From contig NC_133025.1 of NCBI RefSeq assembly GCF_048771995.1, positions 930,001 through 994,000 on the forward strand: a stretch of DNA of 64,000 nt. Direction: 5' to 3'. The notes beneath the pieces were generated by a model. The model was not told where the DNA came from, ran no database searches, and saw nothing but the letters and a program-made list of their open reading frames with translations. Positions 33,992 to 47,100 of the stretch are shown here, one piece after another. Origin of the DNA: Taeniopygia guttata. Its lineage: Eukaryota; Chordata; Aves; Passeriformes; Estrildidae. A program made the translations under genes and the position numbers. The first letter of the stretch is position 1, and every line of letters begins with the position of its first letter.

Positions 33992-36900
33992 CCTGACCCG
34001 TTCTAGAATCACTGACCCATTCCAGGATTCATTACCTGTTCCACAATCCTGACCCGTTCCAGGATCCGTGACCTTTTTCCAGGAGGATCCATGACCCATT
34101 CCAGGCTCCCTGACCCATTCCAGGATCCCTGACCTGTTCCAGGAGGATCCTGATCCGTTCCAGGATCCCTGACCCATTCCAGAATCTGTGACCTGGTCCA
34201 GGCTCACTGACCCATTCCAGAATCCCTGACCCATTCCAGGATCCATTACCTGTTCCAGGATCCCTGACCCGTTCTAGGGTCCCTGACCCATTCCAGGAGG
34301 ATTCTGACCCATTCCAGGATCCCTGACCCATTCCAGGAGGATCCTGACCCGTTCCAGAATCCGTGACCCATTCCAGAATTCCTGACCCATTCCAGGATCC
34401 CTGACCCGTTCCAGGATCCCTGACCCATTCCAGGAGGATCCCTGGCCAGTTCCAGGATCCCTGACCCATTCCAGGCGGATCCTGACCCATTCCAGAATCC
34501 CTGACCCATTCCAGGAGGATCCTGACCCATTCCAGGAGGATCCTGACCCATTCCAGGAGGATCCCTGACCCATTCCAGAATCACTGACCCATTCCAGAAT
34601 CCATTACCTGTTCCAGAATCCTGACCCATTCCAGGATCCCTGACCCATTCCAGGAGGATCCTGACCCATTCCAAGATCCCTGACCCATTCCAGGCTCCCT
34701 GACCCATTCCAGGATCTATGACCTGGTCCAGAATCACTGACCCGTTCCAGGATCCCTGACCCGTTCCAGGCTCCCCGACCCATTCCAGGCTCCCCGACCC
34801 ATTCCAGGATCCCTGACCCATTCCTGGAGGATCCTGACCCGTTCCAGGCTCCCTGACCCATTCCAGGAGGATACCTGACCCGTTCCAACATCCCTGACTC
34901 GTTCCAGGATCCATGACCCATTCCAGGATCCCTGACCCATTCCAGGAGGATCCTGACCCGTTCCAGAATCCCTGACCCGTTCCAGGATCCCTGACCCATT
35001 CCAAGAGGATCCCTGACCTGTTCCAGGAGGGTCCTGATGCATTCCAGGAGGATCCTGACCCATTCCAGGCTCCCTGACCCATTCCAGGATCCCTGACCCG
35101 TTCCAGGAGGATCCCTGATCCATTCCAGAATCCGTGACCCATTCCATAACCCCTGACCCATTCCAGGATCCCTGACCCATTCCAAGAGGATCCTGACCCG
35201 TTCCAGGAGGATCCCTGACCCATTCCAGGCTCCCTGACCCATTCCAGGATCCCTGACCCGTTCCAGGATCCCTGACCCATTCCAAGAGGATCCCTGACCC
35301 ATTCCAGGATCCCTGACCCATTCCAGGATCCCTGACCCATTCCAGGATCCCTGACCCATTCCAGGAGGATCCTGACCCATTCCAGGAGGATCCTGACCCA
35401 ATCCAGGATCCCTGACCCGTTCCAGGATCCCTGACCCGTTCCAGGATCCCTGACCCGTTCCAGGAGGGTCCTGACCCATTCCAGGATCCCTGACCCATTC
35501 CAGGAGGATCCTGACCCATTCCAGGAGGATCCTGACCCATTCCAGGAGGATCCCTGACCTGTTCCAGGAGGATCCCTGACTCGTTCCAGGCTCCCTGACC
35601 CGTTCCAGGATCCTGACCCGTTCCAGGAGAATCCTGACCCATTCCAAGATCCCTGACCCATTCCAGGCTCCCTGACCCATTCCAAGAGGATCCCTGACCC
35701 ATTCCAGGAGGATCCCTGACCCGTTCCAACATCCCTGACCAGTTCCAGGATCCCTGACCCATTCCAGGATGATCCTGACCCATTCCAGGAGGATCCTGAC
35801 CCATTCCAGGAGGATCCCTGACCCATTCCAGGATCCCTGACCCGTTCCAGGATCCCTGACCCGTTCCAGGAGGATCCTGACCCATTCCAGGAGGATCCTG
35901 ACCCATTCCAGGATCCCTGACCCATTCCAGGATGATCCTGACCCATTCCAGGAGGATCCTGACCCATTCCAGGAGGATCCTGACCCATTCCAGGAGGATC
36001 CTGACCCATTCCAGGAGGATCCTGACCCATTCCAGGATCCCTGACCCGTTCCAGGAGGATCCCTGACCCATTCCAGAATCCCTGACCCGTTCCAGGAGAA
36101 TCCTGACCCATTCCAAGAGGATCATGACCCATTCCAGGATCCCTGACCCGTTCCAGGCTCCCTGACCCATTCCAGGATCCCTGACCCATTCCAGGCTCCC
36201 TGACCCATTCCAGGATCCCTGACCCATTCCAGGAGGATCCCTGACCCATTCCAGGAGGATCCTGACCCATTCCAGGAGGATCCTGACCCATTCCATGATC
36301 CCTGACCCGTTCCAGGATCCCTGACCCATTCCAAGAGGATCCATTACCCGTTCCAGGATCCCTGACCCTTTCCAGGAGGATCCTGACCCGTTCCAGGATC
36401 CCTGACCTGTTCCAAGATCCCTGACCCATTCCAAGAGGATTCCTGACCCATTCCAGGAGGATCCCTGACCTGTTCCAGGATCCCTGACCTGTTCCAGGAG
36501 GATCCTGACCCATTCCAGGAGGATCCTGACCCATTCCAGGATCCCTGACCCATTCCAGGAGGATCCTGACCCATTCTAGGAGGATCCTGACCCGTTCCAG
36601 GCTCCCTGACCCATTCCAGGCTCCCTGACCCATTCCAGGAGGATCCTGACCCGTTCCAGGATCCCTGACCTGTTCCAGGAGGATCCTGACCCATTCCAGG
36701 AGGATCCTGACCCGTTCCAGGATCCCTGACCCGTTCCAAGAGGATCCCTGACCTGTTCCAGGAGGATCCTGACCCATTCCAGGATCCCTGACCCATTCCA
36801 GGATGATCCTGACCCATTCCAGGAGGATCCTGACCCATTCCAGGAGGATCCCTGACCCATTCCAGGATCCCTGACCCGTTCCAGGATCCCTGACCCGTTC

Positions 36901-37655
36901 CAGGAGGATCCTGACCCATTCCAGGAGGATCCTGACCCATTCCAGGATCCCTGACCCATTCCAGGAGGATCCCTGACCCATTCCAGGATGATCCTGACCC
37001 ATTCCAGGAGGATCCTGACCCATTCCAGGAGGATCCTGACCCATTCCAGGAGGATCCTGACCCATTCCAGGAGGATCCTGACCCATTCCAGGATCCCTGA
37101 CCCATTCCAAGAGGATCCCTGACCCGTTCCAGGAGAATCCTGACCCATTCCAGGAGGATCCTGACCCATTCCAGGAGGATCCTGACCCGTTCCAGGAGGA
37201 TCTTGACCCATTCCAGGAGGATCTTGACCCATTCCAGGATGCCTGACCCATTCCATGATCCCTGACCCGTTCCAGGCTCCCTGACCCATTCCAGAATCCG
37301 TGACCCATTCCAGGATCCCTGACCAGTTTCAGGATCCCTGACCAGTTTCAGGATCTGTGACCCATTCCAGGCTCCCTGACCTGTTCCAGGAGGATCCTGA
37401 CCCATTCCAGGATCCCTGACCCATTCCAGGCTCCCTGACCTGTTCCAGGAGGATCCCTGACCCATTCCAGGATCCCTGACCCATTCCAGGATCCCTGACC
37501 CATTCCAGCCTCCCTGACCCATTCCAAGAGGATCCTGACCCATTCCAGGAGGATCCTGACCCATTCCAGGAGGATCCCTGACCCGTTCCAGGATCCCATA
37601 CCCGTTCCAGGAGGATCCTGACCCATTCCAGGAGGATCCTGACCCGTTCCAGGAT
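33992..37655. repeat. CCTGACCCATTCCAGGAGGAT minisatellite
   Basis: About 175 units of 19-21 bp (GATCCCTGACCCATTCCAG, GATCCTGACCCGTTCCAGGA). It is the largest array in the window. The 1,020-codon minus-strand frame across it (MGQGSWNGSG repeats) is not a gene. Confidence 0.97.
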
Positions 37656-38190
37656 CCCCTTCCCTGTCTCCCCCTCGTGTCCCCAAAACCAGGCCCAACC
37701 CCTCCCTTCTCCCCCAAATTGTCCCACCCTTGTTTTTCCCAGGAGACCGAACTGGGCTGAAAATGTGGATGGTGGGTGTGTGATTTTGCTGAAAATGTGG
37801 ATAGTGGGTGTGTGATTTTGCTGAAAATGTGGATAGTGGGTGTGTGATTTTGGCCACGGGAATCATTTTTTGCAGTAGCTGGGAGTGGGACATGTCCAGG
37901 GCAGTGACACTGGTGTCCCCTCTCACTCCCATGGACGAGGGCATTATTTCCAGGATAAAACGTGGTACGGTGTTCTCAGGGGATTTCCACGTAAATCACT
38001 GCTTTGTCTTACAATTTTCTAATTAATATTGCTGCAATTAATTGTTTGATTCCTAATCTCATGGCTGCTTGCAGTAAATTGTTTCTAACCTCTGATCTTT
38101 GCCTTTTGTGGATTGAGCAGGAACGTGGGTTTGGTTTCAGGACCACCAAACTGGAGAATTCCATCCTTAAACCACCACCACAGGCAACAA
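37656..38190. other. array spacer and three 36-bp repeats
   Basis: 37660-37745 is an inverted copy of 21410-21500 (spacer after acrosin-like copy 1). Then three units of AAAATGTGGATAGTGGGTGT plus GTGATTTTGCTG (about 37759-37853). The rest is unique, with nothing recognised. Confidence 0.65.
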
Positions 38191-38193
38191 AAC

Positions 38194-38199
38194 TTTAAT
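38194..38199 (-). terminator. ATTAAA polyadenylation signal, copy 2
   Basis: Minus-strand ATTAAAGTTTTGTTG, about 110 bp past the copy 2 stop and equivalent to the copy 1 site. Confidence 0.6.
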
Positions 38200-38306
38200 T
38201 CAAGAATTAAATCAATTTGAGGTTCTGTGAGGTGGGCTCAGGGCAGGAACCACCTGGGGCTGCTGGAGATCCTCTGCAGCCAAAACTGGATCTGTTCCCC
38301 TCCTGC

Positions 38307-38831
38307 TCACACTGTCCTGTTCTTCAGGAGCTCCAACACCTTCTGCAGCTTCCTGAGGAACCCTGTCAAGGTTTTCTTTGGGAAGGAAATGTCCATGGCT
38401 GGCTGGCTGCTCTCAGGTCCTGGCTCTGGGTTTGTTGGCACCAGTTCTGGTGGATCTGGCGAGTTCAGGGTGGCCTTTGGTGCTGGTGCTGGTCCCGTGG
38501 GGCTGGGGCCGGCGTGGGCACAGATCCAGGAGTGGAAGTGCTGGGTGGAGGTGAAGATGCCAGGTCTCCTAGCCCCAGCACAGCCCTTGCCCCAACTGGC
38601 CAGTCCCACCAGCCAGAAGTGGTCATGGGTCTTGTCCTTGCAGACCAGGGGACCCCCGATGTCCCCCTGTGCCAGGAGAGAGGGGTCAGGGGCCGTGCCG
38701 GGGTCACAGCCACACCTCGGGGTGATGGGGACACTGGATGGGGTTTGGGGACAGGGGAGGCAGAGATGGGGAGTGGCAGCCCTGGGACACGGGACAGGGA
38801 TCCAGGGATGGGACAGGGAACAGGAGCCCCT

Positions 38832-38890
<59 letters not shown>

Positions 38891-41800
38891 TGGGGATGGG
38901 GACAGAGCAGTGACAGGGTGGGACAGGGGTGGCCTGGGCTGGGCTGGCCCCGAGGGGATTCAGGGGTGGAAGGGGAAGGGAAAAACAGCACAGAGGCCCA
39001 GGAGAGGGATGTGGGAACTGGGGAAGGGCAGGACAGCCCTGGGGACATGGGACAGGACAGGGACATGGGGATGGGACATCGCTCAGTGGTGGGGACACGG
39101 GGCTGGGAGGGCACCGGGCCAGGCCCAGAGGGTGCCAAGGCAGGGATGGGCTGGGGGTCCCTGTGCTGGCTCAGAGGGGTCCCTGTGTCCCTGTGCTCCC
39201 TCAGAGTGTCCCTGTGCTGGCTCAGGGGGTCCCTGTGCTGGCTCAGAGGGGTCCCAGGGTCCCTGTGCTGGCTCAGGGGGTCCCTGTGCTGCTCAGAGGG
39301 TCCCTGTGCTGGCTCAGAGGGTCCCTGTGCTGGCTCAGAGGGTCCCTGTGGTCCCTCAGAGGGTCCCTGTGCTGGCTCAGAGGGGTCCCTGTGCTGGCTC
39401 AGAGATGTCCCTGTGCTGGCTCAGAGGGTCCCTGGGGTGGCTCAGAGGGTCCCTGTGCTGGCTCAGAGGGTCCCTGTGCTGGCTCAGAGGGTCCCTGTGC
39501 TGGCTCAGGGGGTCCCTGTGGTCCCTCAGAGGGTCCCTGTGCTGGCTCAGAGGGTCCCTGTGCTGGCTCAGAGGGTCCCTGTGGTCCCTCAGAGGGTCCC
39601 TGTGCTGGCTCAGGGGGTCCCTGTGGTCCCTCAGAGGGTCCCTGTGGTCCCTCAGAGGGTCCCTGTGCCCAGCCCGGCCCAGCCCCACCTGGCAGGTGTC
39701 GATGCCGCCCCGCGGGTACCCCGCGCACAGCTCCTGGGGCTGCACGGCCCCCCCGTACCAGCGGCTGCTGTTGCACACTTGGGCGTCCATCAGCCGCACT
39801 TTGGCCTCCTGCAGCAGCGGGCGCGGGCCGGGGGCTGCGGGCACAGGGGGCACTGAGCGCCGGCACCTCCCCGGGCACGGCCCCAGCCCCGGGCCGGGCC
39901 GTGCCCCCGTCCCGCCGTGTCCCTGCCCGCAGCTCCGGGCACACGGGGCCCGGCTCCCGCCGCCTCGGCCTCGGCCCGGCCCGGCCCGGCCCCGCGGTGC
40001 CCGGCTGCTGCCCGGCCGCGGGCGGGCACTGACCGCTGTCCGGGGCGGCTCTCCAGCCCGCGATGTAGCAGGTTCTGAGCTCGGGCACTGCCAGGGAGCT
40101 GTCGGGCACGCAGCCCAGCTGGATGTAGTCGCTGCACTCCACGGGCCGCTCCAGCTCCAGCAGCGCCATGTTGTTCCGCGCCGTGGCCGCCACGTAGGCC
40201 GGGTGCTTCAGGAGCTGCTTGATCTGGAACTCCGCGGCCCCGGGGCCCGGCTGGCTCAGGTCCGTGGCCCCGATCACCACCTTCCACTTGAGGACATCCC
40301 TGGGGGCCGTGCAGAGTGACAGGGAGCGGGGACAGCGCTGGCACGGCCCGGCGGCTCCGGCCCTCTGCTCCCACAGCAGGGAGGGGAGGCGGCCATGGGG
40401 CAGCACAGGGGGCTGCAGGCCTGGGGCCAGGCCCTGCTGGGGACACCCCTGACATTGCTGGGGACATCCCTGACATTGCTGGGGACATCCCTGACATTGC
40501 TGGGGACACCCCTGACCCTGCTGGGGACATCACTGACTCTGCTGGGGACATCCCTGACATTGCTGGGGACACCCCTGACATTGCTGGGGACACCCCTGAC
40601 AGTGCTGGGGACACCCCTGACAGTGCTGGGGACCCCCCTGACATTGGTGGGGACATCCCTGACATTGATGGGGGACATCCCTGACATTGCTGGGGACATC
40701 CCTGACCCTGCTGGGGGACATCCCTGACATTGCTGGGGACATCTCTGACCCTGCTGGGGGACATCTCTGACCCTGCTGGGGGACATCTCTGACCCTGCTG
40801 GGGGACATCTCTGACCCTGCTGGGGGACATCCCTGACATTGATGGGGGACATCCCTGACATTGATGGGGGACACCCCTGACATTGATGGGGGACATCCCT
40901 GACATTGCTGGGGACACCCCTGACATTGATGGGGACATCCCTGACATTGCTGGGGGACATCACTGACATTGCTGGGGGACATCCCTGACATTGCTGGGGG
41001 ACACCCCTGACATTGCTGGGGGACATCCCTGACATTGCTGGGGGACACCCCTGACATTGCTGGGGGATGTCCCTGACCCTGCTGGGGACATCCCTGACAT
41101 TGCTGGGGGAACATACTGGGTCCTGCTGTGGGGACACCCCTGACATTGCTGGGGACACCCCTGACATTGCTGGGGGACATCCCTGACATTGCTGGGGGAT
41201 GTCCCTGACCCTGCTGGGGACATCCCTGACATTGCTGGGGACACCCCTGACATTGCTGGGGACACCCCTGACATTGCTGGGGGACATCCCTGACATTGCT
41301 GGGGACACCCCTGACATTGCTGGGGGACACCCCTGACCCTGCTGGGGGACACCTCTGACATTGCTGGGGACATCCCTGACCCTGCTGGGGACACCCCTGA
41401 CCCTGCTGGGGACATCCCTGACCCTGCTGGGGGACACCCCTGACATTGTGGGGGATATCCCTGACATTGCTGGGGACATCCCCTGACATTGCTGGGGACA
41501 TCCCTGACATTGCTGGGGGACATCCCTGACATTGCTGGGGACATCCCTGACATTGCTGGGGACATCCCTGACATTGCTGGGGGACATCCCTGACATTGCT
41601 GGGGACATCCCTGACATTGCTGGGGACACCCCTGACATTGCTGGGGACACCCCTGACCCTGCTGGGGACATCCCTGACATTGCTGGGGGACATCCCTGAC
41701 ATTGCTGGGGGACATCCCTGACATTGCTGGGGACACCCCTGACATTGCTGGGGACATCCCTGACATTGCTGGGGACATCCCTGACCATGATGGGGGACAT

Positions 41801-42926
41801 CCCTGACCCTGCCAAGGAGAGTTCTGTGCTGTGGGGACATTCCTGTCTCTGCTGAGGGGACATTTCTGTCCCTGCTGTGGGGATACCCCTGACCCTGTTG
41901 TGGGAACATCCCTGTCCCTGCTGTGGGGACATCCCTGATCCTCCTATGGGAGCATCCCTGTCTCTGCTGTGGGGACATCACTGACCACCCCTGATCCTCC
42001 TGTGGGGACATCCCTGAGCCTGTTATGGGTACATCCCTGTCCCAGCCGTGGGGACAGCCCTGATCTTCCTGTGGGCACATCCCTGTCCTAGGTGTGGGGA
42101 CATCCCTGACACTCCTATGGGAGCATCCCCGTCTCTGCTGTGGGGACATCACTGACCACCCCTGATCCTACTGTGGGGACATCCCTGTCCCTGTTGTGGG
42201 GACAACGCTCATCCTCCTGTGGGCACATCCTTGTCCTTGCTGTGGGGACACCCCTGACCCCGCTGTGGGGACACCCCTGTCCCCGCTGTGGGGACGCCCC
42301 TGTCCCTGCTCTGGGGACACCCCTGACCCCGTTCTGGGTACACCCCTGACCCCACTGTGGGGACACCCCTGTCCCCGCTGTGGGGACACCCCTGACCCCG
42401 CTCTGGGGACACCCCTGACCCCGCTGTGGGGACACCCCTGTCCCTGCTGTGGGGACACCCCTGACCCCTCTGTGGTGACACCCCTGTCCCCGCTGCCCTT
42501 ACCCCGCCCCGCTGAAGCAGCTGGCGGCCGTGAGGACCCAGCGGTGGCTGACGAGTGCCCCCGAGCACATGTGCCACGTGCCGTTGTCCCGGGTGACCTG
42601 GATGCTGGCGATGCCAGGCCAGGCCCCCGCGTTGACATCCAGGCTGGTGGCCTTGGCAGAGCGCGAGGAGCCGAACTCGGGGATGGCGGAGCTCTCGTTC
42701 AACACCATGGGCCAGAGCCCACAGGTGCCTCTGGAAGCACAGAGCCATCACTGCCCTGCTCGGGGACAGCGGGGACAGGGACCCCGAGGGGCTCCTCTGT
42801 GCCCAGGCTGTGCCAGGGCAGCCCTCGAGTGTCCCCGAGCCCCCCGGGCACTGACCTGCAGGTGTCCCAGGTGGCCCACACGGACCCAACGAGGGCCAGC
42901 AGGACGAGCAGTCTCAGCAAAGCCAT
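38307..42926 (-). CDS. ACR: acrosin-like pseudoprotease, copy 2
   Basis: Exons 42926-42856, 42730-42503, 40299-40034, 39834-39689 and 38666-38307 give 356 residues. Exon 2 is 33 bp shorter than in copy 1. The triad is lost: Ser94 for His57 (LTAASCF), Asn143 for Asp102 (NNMALLEL), Ile240 for Ser195 (GDIGGP). No R-IVGG is seen. Asp189 (GIDTCQGD) and the disulfide cysteines are kept. The tail is proline-rich ([14 protein letters not shown]) and ends in [20 protein letters not shown], the segment most like human acrosin's C-terminus. It is the only copy with the loop motif KTHDHFW. Exon 3 begins DVLKWKVV, as in copies 3 and 4. Probably secreted to the acrosome. Confidence 0.88.
38825..38892. repeat. 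GGACAG hexamer run (copy 2 intron 4)
   Basis: About 10 units of GGACAG, inverted counterpart of the CTGTCC run in copy 1 intron 4. Confidence 0.85.
39150..39670. repeat. intron 4 minisatellite, copy 2
   Basis: GGCTCAGAGGGTCCCTGTGCT units, the inverted form of the copy 1 intron 4 repeat. Confidence 0.95.
40435..42490. repeat. two minisatellite families in intron 2, copy 2
   Basis: About 62 units of ACATCCCTGACATTGCTGGGG (to about 41815), then GACATCCCTGTCCCTGCTGTGGGG-type units (to 42490), which are the reverse complement of the copy 1 intron 2 family. Confidence 0.95.
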
Positions 42927-44102
42927 CGCTGCCAGCGCAGGTGGCAGAGGCGGAGCAGAGCTGTCACCTCTGGTGCCACCCACGGCCCTGGCAGTGCCCA
43001 CGGTGCCACCAGGCCGGGCTGATGTCACAGAGGGGCGGTTCCATTGCGGGGCGCGGTGGCCTCGGGTGGCGTGGGGGCAGTGGCAGAGGGAACATCCCGG
43101 ATCCAGGAATCCCACCTGGCACCCAGGGCACAGCGGGGACAGCGGGATGAGGGTCAGAGACACGAGCTGGTGGCAGAGGGGACAGCCCTGGGTGGCAGCA
43201 GCAGCTCAGGGTGGCACCTCCAGCTGTGCCCGCTCCTGTCCCTCTCCGGGGCTTTTCCCAGCCCTGGCACAGCTGAGGCTCTGCTGGGGCAGCCTGGGCT
43301 GGAGAAGTTTCTCCCTCTGGCACCTCCAGGCTGGGCTGGTTTGGAGCAAACCCCGCAGGAGGAATTCACCCCACACAAACCCCACACACCACTCAGGGGT
43401 TTGCAAGTCAGAGCTGAAATTTGAGTCAAAGGATCCAATAAATGCACGGAAATACAGAAAAATTGGGTTAAAACCACAAAGTCGGGGCACAAGTGACACC
43501 CTGTGAGTGGCACAGTCAGGACCAGCTGTTGAAGTGGCCCTGCTGGTCTGGTTCTCCAGTGGTGGTGGCTGTGTCCCAAATCCCCAAACCTTGAGATGAC
43601 ATCCCCTAAATCCAGGCAGGAATGTCCAGAACCTCCCCCAGGGCGAGGAGTTTCACAAAGGGGTGATGGAACCCCGTGAGTTTTCGGGTTTTTCTGGAAT
43701 CCCTGAAGGTTGTTCTGCTGCACCCTTGAGTTCCTGGTGGCCTGTGAGCAGGGATGACCCCTCAGGGTGGGAGTTTTGACCCCAGGAGTCCCTCAGAAGG
43801 TGCTGGGGAACCATCAGTTACACCCAGGCTCATCCTCCCCTCATCCCCCCAAACCAGGAGCCAACCCCAACCTTTTGTCCCCAGATTGTGCCATCCTCCT
43901 CAAGACTGGAATGACAACGAGGATAATTGGGAACAACTCTATTTGAAGAACAAACCGAAGCTCATCTCCAGGGTGGGCAGAAGGGGGATAATGAGCAGGA
44001 CAGAGCAGAGCTGGGCACCAGGGTGGCTTTGGCACAGCCACAGCTCCAGCAGGCAATGGCTGTGCCCCCCTGCAGCCAGCCCTGGGGCTGCTCCCCCTCT
44101 GC
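42927..44102. other. spacer between copies 2 and 3
   Basis: Copy 2 promoter region with TGATGTCA (43020-43027), then spacer nearly identical to 48340-49516 and 53377-54544. Shared landmarks are GGCTGGAGAAGTTTCTCCCT, GGATCCAATAAATGCAC and GGGAACAACTCTATTT. No gene seen, and no minus-strand polyadenylation hexamer found for copy 3. Confidence 0.6.
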
Positions 44103-47100
44103 TCAATCCAGTTTGTCCCGCAGGAACTCCAGGAACTCCTGCAGATTGGTGAATAACCTCAGCAGGATGGATTTGGGGAATGAAATTGTTATCAACTTCT
44201 CTGCTCCTGGTTCTTCTTCCTCCTCATCTTCTGGTTTTGGTATCGGTTCTGGTTCTGGTATCGGTACTGGTATTGGTACCGGTTGGGGTGCTGATTGTGG
44301 TTCTGGTTCCAGTTCTTCTTCGGGTTCTTCTGGTGGTTCTTCCTCAATGATGGGGGTGGGTGGCTCCGGCTCGGGCGGTGGAGCCTCCGTGTCCGGCAGC
44401 ACCATTCCCATCTGCACCTGGATCCAGGTGTGGAAGTGCTGGGTGGAGGTGAACACCCCGGGTCGCTTCTCTCCAGCACAGCCCTTGCCCCAGCTGGCCA
44501 GTCCCACCAGCCAGAAGTAGTCACCATCGTTGTCCTTGCAGACCAGGGGACCCCCGATGTCCCCCTGCGCCAGGAGAGAGGGGTCAGGGGCTGTGCCGGG
44601 GTCACAGCCACACCTCGGGGTGATGGGGACACTGGATGGGGTTTGGGGGCGCAGTGACAAGCTTTGGGGACAGGGGGACACTGGGATGGGGACCCACGGA
44701 TGGGGAGTGGCAGCCCTGGGACACAGGACAGGGATCCATGGATGGGGAAGGGAGTAAAGTAGGGATAAAGGGCAGGGTGGGCCATGCTGGGATCGGGGTC
44801 CCTGTGCTGGCTCAGAGGGTCCCTGTGGTGGCTCAGAGGGTCCCTGTGTGGCTCAGAGGGTCCCTGTGCTGGCTCAGAGGGTCCCTGTGGTCCCTCAGAG
44901 GGTCCCTGTGCTGGCTCAGAGGGGTCCCTGTGTCCCTGTGCTGGCTCAGGGGGTCCCTGGGCTGGCTCAGAGGGTCCCTGTGCTGGCTCAGAGGGTCCCT
45001 GTGGTGGCTCAGAGGGGTCCCTGTGCTGGCTCAGAGTGTCCCTGTGCTGGCTCAGAGGGTCCCTGTGCTGGCTCAGAGGGTCCCTGTGTCCCTGTGCTGG
45101 CTCAGAGGGTCCCTGTGGTCCCTCAGAGGGTCCCTGTGGTGGCTCAGAGGGTCCCTGTGCTGGGTCAGAGGGTCCCTGTGGTCCCTCAGAGGGTCCCTGT
45201 GCTGCTCAGAGGGGTCAGAGGGGTCCCTGTGCTGGCTCAGAGGGTCCCTGTGTGGCTCAGAGGGTCCCTGTGCTGGCTCAGAGGGTCCCTGTGGTCCCTC
45301 AGAGGGTCCCTGTGCTGGCTCAGAGGGGTCCCTGTGTCCCTGTGCTGGCTCAGGGGGTCCCTGGGCTGGCTCAGAGGGTCCCTGTGCTGGCTCAGAGGGT
45401 CCCTGTGGTGGCTCAGAGGGTCCCTGTGCTGGCTCAGGGGGTCCCTGTGGTCCCTCAGAGGGTCCCTGTGCTGGCTCAGGGGGTCCCTGTGGTCCCTCAG
45501 AGGGTCCCTGTGCTGGCTCAGAGGGTCCCTGTGCTGGGTCAGAGGGTCCCTGTGGTCCCTCAGAGGGTCCCTGTGCCCAGCCCGGCCCAGCCCCACCTGG
45601 CAGGTGTCGATGCCGCCCCGCGGGTACCCCGCGCACAGCTCCTGGGGCTGCACGGCCCCCCCGTACCAGCGGCTGCTGTTGCACACTTGGGCGTCCATCA
45701 GCCGCACTTTGGCCTCCTGCAGCAGCGGGCGCGGGCCGGGGGCTGCGGGCACAGGGGGCACTGAGCGCCGGCACCTCCCCGGGCACGGCCCCAGCCCCGG
45801 GCCGGGCCGTGCCCCCGTCCCGCCGTGTCCCTGCCCGCAGCTCCGGGCACACGGGGCCCGGCTCCCGCCGCCTCGGCCTCGGCCCGGCCCGGCCCGGCCC
45901 CGCGGTGCCCGGCTGCTGCCCGGCCGCGGGCGGGCACTGACCGCTGTCCGGGGCGGCTCTCCAGCCCGCGATGTAGCAGGTTCTGAGCTCGGGCACTGCC
46001 AGGGAGCTGTCGGGCACGCAGCCCAGCTGGATGTAGTCGCTGCACTCCACGGGCCGCTCCAGCTCCAGCAGCGCCATGTTGTTCCGCGCCGTGGCCGCCA
46101 CGTAGGCCGGGTGCTTCAGGAGCTGCTTGATCTGGAACTCCGCAGCCCCGGGGCCCGGCTGGCTCAGGTCCGTGGCCCCGATCACCACCTTCCACTTGAG
46201 GACATCCCTGGGGGCCGGGCAGAGTGACAGGGAGCAGGGACAGCGCTGGCATGGCCCGGCGGCTCCGGCCCTCTGCTCCCACAGCAGGGAGGGGAGGCGG
46301 CCATGGGGCAGCACAAGGGGCTGCAGGCCTGGAGCCTGACCCTGCTGGGGACACCCCTGACATTGCTGGGGACACCCCTGACATTGCTGGGGACATCCCT
46401 GACATTGCTGGGGACATCCCTGACATTGATGAGGGACGTCCCTGACCCTGCTGGGGACATCCCTGACATTGCTGGGGACATCCCTGACCCTGCTGGGGGA
46501 CACCCCTGACATTGCTGGGGACATCCCTGACATTGATGGGGACATCCCTGACATTGATGGGGACATCCCTGACATTGCTGGGGACATCCCTGACATTGCT
46601 GGGGGACATCCCTGACCCTGCTGGGGACACCCCTGACATTGATGGGGGACAACCCTGACATTGTGGGGACATCTCTGACATTGCTGAGGGACATCCCTGA
46701 CCCTGCTGGGGGACACCCCTGACATTGCTGGGGACAGCCCTGACATTGCTGGGGACAGCCCTGACATTGCTGGGGACAAACCTGACCCTGCTGGGGGACA
46801 TCCCTGACATTGATGGGGGAACATCCCTGACCATGCTGGGGACATCCCTGACATTGCTGGGGACACCTCTGACATTGCTGGGGACACCCCTGACATTGCT
46901 GGGGACACCCCTGACATTGATGGGAGACACCCCTGACATTGCTGGGGACATCCCTGACATTGCTGGGGACATCCCTGACATTGATGAGGGGACACCCCTG
47001 ACATTGCTGGGGACATCCCTGACATTGATGGGGGACACCCCTGACATTGCTGGGGACATCCCTGACATTGATGAGGGGACATCCCTGACATTGCTGAGGG

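Noticed and set aside
34246-37308. 1,020-codon open frame on the minus strand
   Set aside because: It is a translation of a 20-21-bp minisatellite (GSWNGSGILEWVRDPG repeats); no domain, no splice context, and similar frames exist in other phases.
38217-40319. 700-codon plus-strand frame over copy 2
   Set aside because: Antisense of exons 3-5 and intron 4 repeat of acrosin-like copy 2.
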